NCBI GenBank assembly: GCA_016213735.1
Contig: JACQZU010000002.1
Coordinates: 1-64,000 of the forward strand
DNA length: 64,000 bases
Reading direction: 5' to 3'
DNA from: Acidobacteriota bacterium
GTDB taxonomy: Bacteria > Acidobacteriota > Holophagae > Holophagales > Holophagaceae
Shown: piece by piece, positions 52,827 to 62,005 of the stretch
Position numbering within the stretch: position 1 is the first letter of the stretch
How the letters are laid out: every line of letters begins with the position of its first letter
Position numbers and translations under genes: made by a program
Notes under the pieces: generated by a model
Databases searched by the model: none
What the model saw: only the letters and a program-made list of their open reading frames with translations
Told to the model about the DNA's origin: nothing

Positions 52827-55800
52827 TCCCGCTCAAGCTCCGGGTCTTCTCCCTCCTGCGGCGCCGGAGCCTGCTCTGGGCCTTCCCCCTGGCCCTGGCG
52901 GGCACCACCGCCACCAAGGTCCCCTGGACCGAATTCACCGAGGCCGACTGGATCCATGGTCTCGCCACCCGGTTCGCCACGGTGGATGGGCACCGCGTCC
53001 ACTATCCGACTCCCCCCGCGGAACTGGCGAAACTCCTCGAGACCCGAAGCGAAAGCGCGGCCCTCCGGCACCTCGCGGAGGCCCGCCTGGAGCTGGGCGA
53101 CCGCCCAGGGGCCCTGACCGCCATGGAACGGTGGGCCTCGGCCGAAGGCCCCGCCGCCTGGGCCGAGACGGCGCGGTGGGCCTTCGCCCACCACGAACCC
53201 GCCGCGGCCTTCCGGGCCGCCGAACGCGCCCTGCCCGGGCTGCCCGACGCCGAACGCCGCGCCCTCGCGGACGAACGGGTGCGTTGGGCCGACCGCTTTC
53301 CTGGCCAGGCGGACCCCATCGCCCTTCGCCAGGCCAGGGCCGCGCTGTTCCCCGGGGACCCCCTGCCGCTCGAGGACTGGATTCGCGCCCTGGAGAGGGC
53401 CCACCGCCTGGAGGAGGCGGATCGTGCCCTCGCCTCGGCCAGGGCGCTCACGCCTGAACGCAGGCTTCTGCTCCGTTCGGACCTCCTGGCGGACCATGGG
53501 AACCTCCGTGGCGCCCTGCAGGTCCTCGACGATGCGGTGGCCCAGCCGTGGTCCATCGATCTGCGCCGGGCCTTCGCGCGACGCGTGAATGCGGCCCTGC
53601 CCACCGCCCCGGACACCTGGCGCGCCCGACTCGAGAAGACCTACGATGGGGCCGCGCTGGTGCGGCTGGCCACCTGGTTCCAGGGCCAGGGTCGCGGCGA
53701 CGCGGCCGCGGATCTGCTCCGTCAGGTCGAGCGCCGCCACGAGGGAGGCTTCACCCGAGAGGCCCATCTGCTCCAGGCGCGGCTTTACCAGGAGATCGAC
53801 GCCATCCCCGAGGCCTTCCGCGCCACCCTGGCCGCGGCCCACCTGGGCAGCGCAGAGGAGCAGGCCTCCGACATCGGCGCCCTGGCCCGCCTGGCCCTGC
53901 GCGCGGGCGGACGGCCCCTGGCGCTCGGCCGCTACAACGAGGAGGCCTACCGCTGGGCCGCCCGGGTGGACCGCACCCCGGGATTCTGGACAGGGGGAAT
54001 CTCTTTCCTGCTCACGGGCCTCGATTGGAATGACGCCCTGGCTCGGCTGGAAAGCGCCTCTCTGCCCGACCGGACCTTCGCCCTGGCCCGGTGGCTGGTG
54101 GGGGAGCTGGAGCGGCGGGTTCCCACCCATCCCGAGCTGCCCCCCCTGCGGGTCGCCTTGATGGAGCGCCACGTGGAACGCGGGGAGGGCAAGGCCGCCC
54201 TGGACCTCCTGCCGGCCCTCGAATCGGGGCCGCCCGCCACCGCCGACGCTGCCCGCCGGGTCGCCCTCCTGGCCGTCCGACAGGCCCCGGTTCCGATCCA
54301 GGAGGAGCTCCGGCTGATGAAGGCCCGGCTGCGCTTCCTGGCGCCGGACGGCAGCCGTCCCTCCGGCCGCGCCGAGGCCTCCGAAGGGGAAGGGGAATCC
54401 GGCGAGGAGGCGCCGGGCGAGGCCCGCCCCTGGGCCAGGCCTCCCAAGGGAACCGCTCCGCCGAGCCACGGGGAGCTGTTGAACGAAAGCCTGGCCAGGC
54501 TGGAGCACCGGGACCCCTCCCACCTGAGTTCCCTGAACCTGGTCCTCGGCGAGCTGGATCGTCTCCCGGAGGCGGAGCAGCTATGGATGGACCTGGCCTC
54601 CCGCCTCGAAGGCTGGAACCTGGACGACGAACTCGGCCCCCGCTACGAGCGGGCGATCCAGCGCTTCCACGGCCCGGGAATCTGGCAGCGCAGCGCCCGC
54701 TGGTACGCCCGGCGGGCCCGGCACGCCGAACTCAGGGGACTGGCCACGGCCCTCGCGGGAGCCTTCCGGGGCTCCGACATCTTCTCGCGGTGCGACGGTG
54801 CAGGTGAACTCCGCGTCGAGATCCCCGAGCAGCCCCCGGTGGGGACCCGCATCCGCCTGGTGGCCTGGGGCGACTGGGTGCGCCTCAAGGCCCTCGAACG
54901 GTTCCCGCAGAGCCCCAGGGTCTTCCACGAATCCCGCCGCCTCCTGAGCGAGTCCCAGTGGCGAAAGGTCGTCCGCCCTGAACAGGCCTACCCTTCGGTG
55001 GCCCCGGTGGTGGCGCCGGACGGACTGCTGGAACTGCGAAGGTGGGCCATCCTGTTCGTCGATCCCGAGGAACGGGAACGGTTCTTCGCCACGGCCATGC
55101 GCCAGGGTTCCCTGGCCACAAGGCTCGCCGCCCTGGAGACTCAGAAGGATCGGACTCCGGTGGAGGACCTGCTGCTTTTCGAGGGCTGGTCCCGCCTGTC
55201 CGGGTTCGAGCGCGCCGTCCCCGCCGCAGACCGGCTGGCCGCGAACTATCCCGGGGACGGCGAACTGGCGAGGCGGGTGCTCACCCTGCACCGCTCCCTG
55301 AACGGGCTGGACGCGGCCCACGCCGCACCGGCCCGGACCCTGGTGGCGCGTGTGGCCCCGGCCCTGGAGGATCCTGCCCCCCTGTGGACAGAATTGGGGG
55401 AACTGGAAGAGGAGCGGGGCAACCCCCAGGCGGCGAAGGAGATCTGGAAGCAGATCCTCGACCACGACCCCAGGAACCCCGGCCGGATTGCGGAGTTGGC
55501 CACCCTCCTCTGGGACTACAACCATGACGCGGAGGCCCTGAAGGTGATCGAGGAGGGCCGGCTCCGCCTGGACCGGCCGCGCTTCTTCGCCTTCGAGACG
55601 GGGGTCCTGAGGGAGAACCTCAAGGATGCGGAGGGGGCCGTCCGGGAGTACCTGGATGCCCTGCGCCCCGAACAGGCCGCAGGCTACGGCTCGGCCTACG
55701 AACGGGACCAGCGCTCGCTCCGGCGGCTGGCCCAGCTGCTGGGCCGCGAACGCATCCGCGGCATCGTCGAGCGGCGGATCCGCGCCCTGAAGGCGGGCGA

Positions 55801-58800
55801 CCCTGGCGAGGAGAGGACCCTGGCGGCCTTCTTCCCGATGGCCACCATCGAGGCCCCCACCCCGGGTCTGGCCTGGGACGCGGATGCGTGGATCGACGGG
55901 ATGGACCTGCCCAGCGACCCCGTCGGACGGGACGCCCGGGCCGCGCGCATGGCCGGGGAGCGGCCGGCCCAGTACGACGGCATCGCCCGGATCGGAGACG
56001 TGCTCCTGGAGAAGGCCCAGGAGATGGTGCCCCGTGCCACCTCTCGGGAGTTCCTGAGCGCGGTGCAGGTCTGGAGCGAATCCCTGATCGAGAAGCGGTG
56101 GTCCCGCGATCGGATCGTTTCATTCAGGAACGCCTCCATGGCCCGCCAGGCCGCCCTGGCGCCCGACGAGGGTGCGCGGATCCGGCTCGAGGTCCTTCGG
56201 GCGAAGTATCTGGCCGAGCAAGGACGCGGGCCGGAAGCGGATTCCGTGTGGGCCGCGCTGGATGCCCGCATCGGGGCCATCCCGGAAGGTTCGGCGCGCC
56301 TTCGGGCCGAGTCGGAACGGGCCGGCTACCTCGAAAGGACCAAGGGGGTCGGGGCCGCCGCCGCCGAATGGCGCCGCCTCACGGGCCTCTTCCCCTGGAG
56401 CCTCGGCCTGCTGGAGGATCGCCTGGCCTTCCTGCAGCGGACGGGCCTCGGAGAGGAGGGCCGCAGGGCCATCGAGGAGGTCCTTCCCCGGGCCGCCTCG
56501 GGGCACCGCGAGGCCCTGCTGGAGCGGCTGACCCGCGAATGCATCGCCGCCGCTGACCTTCCCCGGGCCCGGCGGGCCGTGGAGACCTGGCTCGCCGAAG
56601 CCAGCCTCGAGGGGTCACGCCGGATCCAGGCCGTGCACCTTCTGGCCCGGCTCTCCTACAAGGAGCAGGCCGCCTGGGATCCCTTCCCTCTGGCCCGGGC
56701 TGAATCCGCCCGTTTGAAGGAAGGCGAACAGGCTGACCTCTGGCAGCAGCTTGCGCGGGCCGCGGACCTCGAATCGGCCAAGGCCCTGCCCCTCTGGATC
56801 GAGGCCCTGAACCGGCGCACCGAGCGGGATTGGCTTGCGGCGGCTTCACGGTCCGCCCAGCGCACCGGCCAGGGCGACGAGCTGCTCGGCTTCTTCGAGA
56901 AGCAGCAGCTTCGCAGCCCTCGGGATGTCCGGTGGGCCGTGGCGGTGCGTGACATCCGGCGGGCGTTCCACCAGGTGGACGGCGCCATCGAGGCCGCCAA
57001 ATCGGCGGTGTCGGTGCGCCCCGAGCGGGAGATCCTGTGGCGCGAGGCGGCCGACCTGCTCGTCCGGGCCGACCGCATCCGCGAAGCCGCGGACTACCTC
57101 GAGGGCTGGAACCGGCCCCGGCCCGCGGACGAGGACGTGGCCCGATGGCGGAGCGAACTGTACGCCCGCGCGGGCAGCGGGGATCGGGCCCTGGCCGTGG
57201 AGCGGGCCGCCCTGGAGGCCTTCCGCAAGGAAGCGAAGGACAAGACCGAGCTCGCCCAGCGCCGGGCCCGCGCCGCGATCCGCCTCATGGACCTGGGGCT
57301 CCCCAACCTGGCCTTGAACCTGTTCAGCCCTCAGGGCGACATCCTGGCCCTCAGCGGCAGCAGAGTGCCCGCCGCCAAGCAGTGCGAGCTGGCCCTCCTG
57401 GTCGACCAGTTCCCGAAACTGGTGGCCCGCCACGAAGGGGACGCCGACTTCCTCGCCGCGGCCGCTTCCACCTTCCGGACCAGCGCCCGTCCCGAACAGG
57501 GTGACCAGCTTCGGGCCTTCCTCCTGGGGCGGCTCCTGCCCCAGGGGCAGGTCCAGGCCGACCCAGGGGCCCTGCAGGCCTGGTGGACCTTTGTGGGTCA
57601 GTCCGGTCTCGAGGCCCAGCTCCGCTTCGCCCTGGCCGGAAGCCTCGCCTCGGCGCGGCCCGGCCCCTGGCAAACGAGCCCCCCCCTGCCCTTCCTCGAA
57701 CGCGCGAGCGCCGGCCTGATCACCAGGGTCCAGGGCTTCGGAGGCCGCCAGGTCTGGGCCTGCAGGGAGCCCGACTGGTCGCGCCTATGGGCCCAGGACC
57801 TCGCCCGGCGAGACCGGCCCGGAGAGCTGTTCGCCTACGTGGAGCCGAGGTGGCAGGACCTTCTGCAGCAGGTCAAGAGCTTGCGCCCCGTCACGGCGGA
57901 GGGTCCGCGCCTCCCCTGGGCGCCCTGGTTCGACGACCCCAAGGTGCTGGAGACCTGGAGCCGCGAAGCCACCCGACGCCCCGAGAAGGGCCCTGAGCTG
58001 GCGGAGGTGCTCAGCCACCGGGGCAACTGGGACCGCTTCTGGGCCCTGGCGGCCCGGGGCTGGGACCCCGCGCCCCTGCTCCGGCTGGCCCCCCAACCCG
58101 CGCGTTCCGCCTGGTTCGGCTTCTGGGAGAAGCCGGTGCCGCCGGATCCGGTTTCCCAGGCGCGCCGGCGCAAGGTGGACGAGACCACCCAGGCCCTCGC
58201 TCGCCTGATCCAGGGCCTTCCGGGCGCCTCCGAGGATCCCCTGATCGTCAAGCTTCGGGGTCCGCAGAGCGTGGGAGAGGTCATGGGCCGCAACGCCCGG
58301 TGGGTCTGGGCGGAATTCCAGCCGCGCCGCAACGAGAGGGGAGAGAACATCGAACAGGGCGAGGACCGCGTGTCCGGCAGCGGCGTGGACGCGGGAAGGA
58401 TTCCCGGGGCCCTCTGGGGCGACCGCCCCGGGGAGGCTTGGTACGTGCTGGAAACCCTGGCCCGCTACCGCCAGCGGGACGAGACAGCCCTGGTCCTGCC
58501 GCTGGAAGTGCCTCGGCGCGGCCATGAAACCGAGCGCCTCCTCCTCGCCATGGGCCTGGCCCGGGGCCTGGGGCGTCCGGACCTCGCGATGCAGATGGAC
58601 CGGGAGCATCCTCCCGCACCGGGGGACCGTCGCCGGCTCGAAGCCAGCGTGGCCCAGTTCGCCGCCGCGGGGCGCAAGGATGAGGCCCAGGAGGCCCTGC
58701 GGACCTTCCTGCGTCATGGCCAGGGCAGCCTCACCGAGGCCAGTTTCCGCGGGCAAGCAGCGCTTGCCGAGGAGCACGGCCTGGGGACGCCCCTGGACCT

Positions 58801-60481
58801 GCTGGACCCCGGCAAGCCCGTGGGCCCCGCGTTCCTGGCCTTCCTCCACGATCAGCGCAGGGAGGCTTCGGGGACCTTCCACACGGAGGACACCACGGGC
58901 TTCCGCCTGGCCCTGCTCAACCGTTGGCGAGGCCGGGAGGACGAGCTCTCCGCGGGCCAGGTCCGATTCTGGCTGCAGGAGTTGTGGGCCACCGGCAGCG
59001 GACCGCTGCCCGTGGGTGGCCTGAGGAAACTGGGCGGAGCCTGGCCCCATGCCGCGGAATGGCTCGGCGGCCGCCCCGTGCCCGAACGCCGGGCCGCCCT
59101 GGAGGCCATGGAGGAAGCCATGAATCCGGCCGTGGCCCAGCCCCGCCGCTTCCCCTGGCCCGGTCCCGGGGCGGAGGAGGTCCTGCGCCTGCTGGCCCTT
59201 CGCCTCCGGCTGGCCCGCCATGAGCTGCCCCAGGCGTTGGCCATGGTCGACGAGATGTTGCAGGAGTACCGCCGGGAGGAGGGCCTGGGCCTGCCGGCCT
59301 CCGTCCAGGAGGCCGAGCGCCCTGCCGGGCGGGAGGAGGGAGAAGGCGACGAAGAGGGAGAAAGCTCCGCAGCCCCATCCCAACTGGAACCTCGATTCGA
59401 CGATCCCATGGTGAACCGGCTCCGGGCGTGGCTGAAACCGTTCACGGACCTGCGGAAGGCCGAAGCGGTCGAGGAGCGCCTGCGCCAACTCCTGCGTCTG
59501 CGCCGGGGCCGGGGGGCAGTCTCGGTGGCCGCCTGGACGCTGGCCTTCCAGGTCACCCCGCCCTCCGACCTGGACGCCCTGGCCGGCGAGTTGGAGGGGG
59601 CCTGGTTCCGGGGCGATCTGCATCCCGACCAGCTGGGAACCTTGGCGGAAACCCTTGCGCTCCTGCGACCGGGGGACCTTCCCCGCTGGCTCGCCCGCTG
59701 GCCGCGAAGCCACGGCTTCGCCCACGCTCGGCAACGGGCGGCCATCTTGGTCGTGGCCAAACTGCCGGCCCAGGCCTCCACGGTGCTTGGGGAAAGCCGG
59801 AAACGCACCCTCTGGCGCACGGAGGAGGAAATCCAGGCCTTCGATTTCTGGAGGCGGCGGATCGGTTCTTCCCCCGACGCCAGGGTCCCCTCTGCCTGGG
59901 CCCGGGCCCTGTCCTATTGGGTCCCACGGCCACCTGGATCCCCGGGCACCTCGCTGCTGGACCACCTGAGGGGAAACCCCAGCGACGCCCTGGCCGCCAG
60001 GTCCGCCCTGCGCACCCCCCAACCCGCGGACGAGGACACCATGGTCCGGGTGGGACTGGCCCTTGGGGACCGTCACCTGTCGGCTCAGGATCGCCTCCTG
60101 ACCCGCTTGAAGGTTGCCCGGGGGCTGCTCCCGGGCTCCTGGCGAGCCGCGGGCAGCGCCCTTGGCCAGGCGAGCCCGGCAGACCTTCGACGGATGATGG
60201 TGGAGCGACGGATGAAGACCGCCGACATCCATGCCGCCCTGGCCGACCTGGCGCGTCTGGCCGGCAGGGCAGGAGACGAGCCGCGGGCCAAGGAATTCCT
60301 CGCCATCCTGGGGGAGCGCAAGGCCCCGAACCTCCAGGCACTCTATGCCGAACTGGAAAAGGAGCGGCCGGCCACGCCCGAGGCCTACCGCGTGGTGGAC
60401 GGACGGCCCGCGCCCATCCGGCCGAGGGACCTCACCTGGACCCTGGTGGCCCAGGTGCTCAAGTCGGAGGGGATTCGATGA
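52823..60481 (+). CDS. Giant tetratricopeptide-like helical-repeat protein
   Basis: This 2552-residue protein is the largest in the window. A short hydrophobic N-terminal segment (about residues 18-30, WAFPLALAGTTATK) suggests export or membrane anchoring. The rest is an Ala/Leu/Arg-rich alpha-solenoid with TPR-like helix pairs (AEARLELGDRPGALTAMERWA, GDRALAVERAALEAFRKEA). Two acidic Gly/Glu-rich linkers interrupt it near residues 515-545 and 2165-2195. I find no enzyme motif. It overlaps both neighbours by four bases and may act as a scaffold for the secreted VIT/VWA and SpoIID-type partners. Confidence 0.75.
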   Translation: MIPLKLRVFSLLRRRSLLWAFPLALAGTTATKVPWTEFTEADWIHGLATRFATVDGHRVHYPTPPAELAKLLETRSESAALRHLAEARLELGDRPGALTAMERWASAEGPAAWAETARWAFAHHEPAAAFRAAERALPGLPDAERRALADERVRWADRFPGQADPIALRQARAALFPGDPLPLEDWIRALERAHRLEEADRALASARALTPERRLLLRSDLLADHGNLRGALQVLDDAVAQPWSIDLRRAFARRVNAALPTAPDTWRARLEKTYDGAALVRLATWFQGQGRGDAAADLLRQVERRHEGGFTREAHLLQARLYQEIDAIPEAFRATLAAAHLGSAEEQASDIGALARLALRAGGRPLALGRYNEEAYRWAARVDRTPGFWTGGISFLLTGLDWNDALARLESASLPDRTFALARWLVGELERRVPTHPELPPLRVALMERHVERGEGKAALDLLPALESGPPATADAARRVALLAVRQAPVPIQEELRLMKARLRFLAPDGSRPSGRAEASEGEGESGEEAPGEARPWARPPKGTAPPSHGELLNESLARLEHRDPSHLSSLNLVLGELDRLPEAEQLWMDLASRLEGWNLDDELGPRYERAIQRFHGPGIWQRSARWYARRARHAELRGLATALAGAFRGSDIFSRCDGAGELRVEIPEQPPVGTRIRLVAWGDWVRLKALERFPQSPRVFHESRRLLSESQWRKVVRPEQAYPSVAPVVAPDGLLELRRWAILFVDPEERERFFATAMRQGSLATRLAALETQKDRTPVEDLLLFEGWSRLSGFERAVPAADRLAANYPGDGELARRVLTLHRSLNGLDAAHAAPARTLVARVAPALEDPAPLWTELGELEEERGNPQAAKEIWKQILDHDPRNPGRIAELATLLWDYNHDAEALKVIEEGRLRLDRPRFFAFETGVLRENLKDAEGAVREYLDALRPEQAAGYGSAYERDQRSLRRLAQLLGRERIRGIVERRIRALKAGDPGEERTLAAFFPMATIEAPTPGLAWDADAWIDGMDLPSDPVGRDARAARMAGERPAQYDGIARIGDVLLEKAQEMVPRATSREFLSAVQVWSESLIEKRWSRDRIVSFRNASMARQAALAPDEGARIRLEVLRAKYLAEQGRGPEADSVWAALDARIGAIPEGSARLRAESERAGYLERTKGVGAAAAEWRRLTGLFPWSLGLLEDRLAFLQRTGLGEEGRRAIEEVLPRAASGHREALLERLTRECIAAADLPRARRAVETWLAEASLEGSRRIQAVHLLARLSYKEQAAWDPFPLARAESARLKEGEQADLWQQLARAADLESAKALPLWIEALNRRTERDWLAAASRSAQRTGQGDELLGFFEKQQLRSPRDVRWAVAVRDIRRAFHQVDGAIEAAKSAVSVRPEREILWREAADLLVRADRIREAADYLEGWNRPRPADEDVARWRSELYARAGSGDRALAVERAALEAFRKEAKDKTELAQRRARAAIRLMDLGLPNLALNLFSPQGDILALSGSRVPAAKQCELALLVDQFPKLVARHEGDADFLAAAASTFRTSARPEQGDQLRAFLLGRLLPQGQVQADPGALQAWWTFVGQSGLEAQLRFALAGSLASARPGPWQTSPPLPFLERASAGLITRVQGFGGRQVWACREPDWSRLWAQDLARRDRPGELFAYVEPRWQDLLQQVKSLRPVTAEGPRLPWAPWFDDPKVLETWSREATRRPEKGPELAEVLSHRGNWDRFWALAARGWDPAPLLRLAPQPARSAWFGFWEKPVPPDPVSQARRRKVDETTQALARLIQGLPGASEDPLIVKLRGPQSVGEVMGRNARWVWAEFQPRRNERGENIEQGEDRVSGSGVDAGRIPGALWGDRPGEAWYVLETLARYRQRDETALVLPLEVPRRGHETERLLLAMGLARGLGRPDLAMQMDREHPPAPGDRRRLEASVAQFAAAGRKDEAQEALRTFLRHGQGSLTEASFRGQAALAEEHGLGTPLDLLDPGKPVGPAFLAFLHDQRREASGTFHTEDTTGFRLALLNRWRGREDELSAGQVRFWLQELWATGSGPLPVGGLRKLGGAWPHAAEWLGGRPVPERRAALEAMEEAMNPAVAQPRRFPWPGPGAEEVLRLLALRLRLARHELPQALAMVDEMLQEYRREEGLGLPASVQEAERPAGREEGEGDEEGESSAAPSQLEPRFDDPMVNRLRAWLKPFTDLRKAEAVEERLRQLLRLRRGRGAVSVAAWTLAFQVTPPSDLDALAGELEGAWFRGDLHPDQLGTLAETLALLRPGDLPRWLARWPRSHGFAHARQRAAILVVAKLPAQASTVLGESRKRTLWRTEEEIQAFDFWRRRIGSSPDARVPSAWARALSYWVPRPPGSPGTSLLDHLRGNPSDALAARSALRTPQPADEDTMVRVGLALGDRHLSAQDRLLTRLKVARGLLPGSWRAAGSALGQASPADLRRMMVERRMKTADIHAALADLARLAGRAGDEPRAKEFLAILGERKAPNLQALYAELEKERPATPEAYRVVDGRPAPIRPRDLTWTLVAQVLKSEGIR

Positions 60482-62004
60482 ACCGCTGCGCCCTCCTGTT
60501 CCCCCTGGCCTGCGCCGCGTTCCCGGCGGAGGTCAGGCTCCCCCTGCCGGAGGCACCCGTGCGGGTGCTCATCCCCGACGTCGCCACCTTCGACGCGAAC
60601 CTGACGGGTGCCTACCGCCGCTTCGCCACCGGCCAGCCCAAACCCGGAGACCCCCTGCTCTCGGCCTGGCGCCGGACCCAGGTCGGATCGAAGCTCGAGG
60701 ACCAGTGGACCCGCTTCTCGGAGTTCCTTCCCCTCACCTGGGGAGACATCCGCAAGCTCCAGGCCACCTCCCTAGGATTGGCCCTGCTGGAGGTGGGCCA
60801 TCTCGAAGCCCTGGTCATCCTGGAGACCCCCCTTGCGGCGCTTCCAGTCCCTCTGCCCAAGGGGGAACGGAAGACCCATGGCGGCGTTTCCTACACCCTG
60901 GTGGCCCACGGAGCCGCGGACCCCTCCAGGGACCCGGACCGGCGCATGGGCCTGGCCTGGGCCCATTCCGGAACGCGCCTGTTCCTGGCCACCAGCGAGC
61001 GGGCCCTGAAGCTGGGGCTCGACGAGGCCCTGGCGGGCCGGGGCCTCAAGCCCCCCATGGAGGGCTTCGTCAGCATGGAGCTGAACCTGGACGCCCTGCG
61101 GAAGGACCGCTACTTCCGACGGGAATTCCCCTTCGAGGCCGGACCCGAGGGCGGGCGGATCCGGGCCGCGCTCCGGAAGGAAGGCGGGGGGCTCGTGGAG
61201 GTCCGGGAGGGACTCGGGGGGACCTCCACCGGCGTGGGATCCTTCGAGGCCCCCGCCGCGGCGGCCTGTGGCTGGGAGCCTGAGGGGAGCGGATTCTGGG
61301 TGGCCTTCCGGCGAGGCCTCCTGGAACCGGTTCCGGCGCCCGCAGAACGGCCGGTGGCCGGGCTTCGGCCCCTGCCCGATCCTGCCCAGGAGAACCGCGG
61401 CGACCGGTACGCCGTGGACCTTACCCGCGCGGTTGCGGGTCCGGGCGAGGCCTCCCATGAGGAGGGGGACCTGGGTGTCTGGAAGGACCTGCTGCGCCGG
61501 ACGCCGGTGGCCCATTGGGGCTGGTGGGTCGGACGGGACGGCGTCCGCCGCATGGTCTTCCCCTGGCCCGAGGCGCAGGACAAGGCCTTCCTGGATGCCT
61601 GCCAGGCCACCTTATCCCGCCGAGGGGGCCGGAGCACCGTGGTCACCCAGGGGGGGATCCGGGAAGTGCGGGTCGGGGCCCAATTCCCGGTCCTTGCGCT
61701 GCGTCGGACCGGAGCTTACCTGTGGGTGTCCGGAACGGCCAGGGACCTGCAAGCGGTGACCCTCCCCCAGGCCGACCCGGACCTGCTGCGCTGGGCCAAG
61801 GTGGACCTCGCCGCGGTCCGCGCCGAAACGCCCCGCTGGGCCAGGGCGGAAGGCCCCCCCCGGCCTGAAGAGGTTCGCCCCCTCTCCGACCGGGTGGTGG
61901 GCCTCCTGGGCTGGATGCCCGCCACCTCCTCGATCTCCGTGGAACGGCGAAAGACGGCGGGAGGATGGTCCGAAACGGTGCACTTCGGCGCTCCGGCCAA
62001 GTGA
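60478..62004 (+). CDS. Secreted protein of unknown function (possible DUF2138/YfaA counterpart)
   Basis: This 508-residue protein has a short signal peptide (CALLFPLACAAFPAEV). It is made of alternating strands and helices with no catalytic motif I recognise. Segments such as LEALVILETPLAALPVPL, GGVSYTLVAHG and GTRLFLATSERALKLGLDEALAG give it the look of large periplasmic proteins such as E. coli YfaA (DUF2138). The likeness is by layout and position, not by a clear motif. It lies immediately before the YfaQ-like gene, in the order of the yfa operon (yfaA then yfaQ). Confidence 0.55.
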   Translation: MNRCALLFPLACAAFPAEVRLPLPEAPVRVLIPDVATFDANLTGAYRRFATGQPKPGDPLLSAWRRTQVGSKLEDQWTRFSEFLPLTWGDIRKLQATSLGLALLEVGHLEALVILETPLAALPVPLPKGERKTHGGVSYTLVAHGAADPSRDPDRRMGLAWAHSGTRLFLATSERALKLGLDEALAGRGLKPPMEGFVSMELNLDALRKDRYFRREFPFEAGPEGGRIRAALRKEGGGLVEVREGLGGTSTGVGSFEAPAAAACGWEPEGSGFWVAFRRGLLEPVPAPAERPVAGLRPLPDPAQENRGDRYAVDLTRAVAGPGEASHEEGDLGVWKDLLRRTPVAHWGWWVGRDGVRRMVFPWPEAQDKAFLDACQATLSRRGGRSTVVTQGGIREVRVGAQFPVLALRRTGAYLWVSGTARDLQAVTLPQADPDLLRWAKVDLAAVRAETPRWARAEGPPRPEEVRPLSDRVVGLLGWMPATSSISVERRKTAGGWSETVHFGAPAK

Positions 62005-62005
62005 C

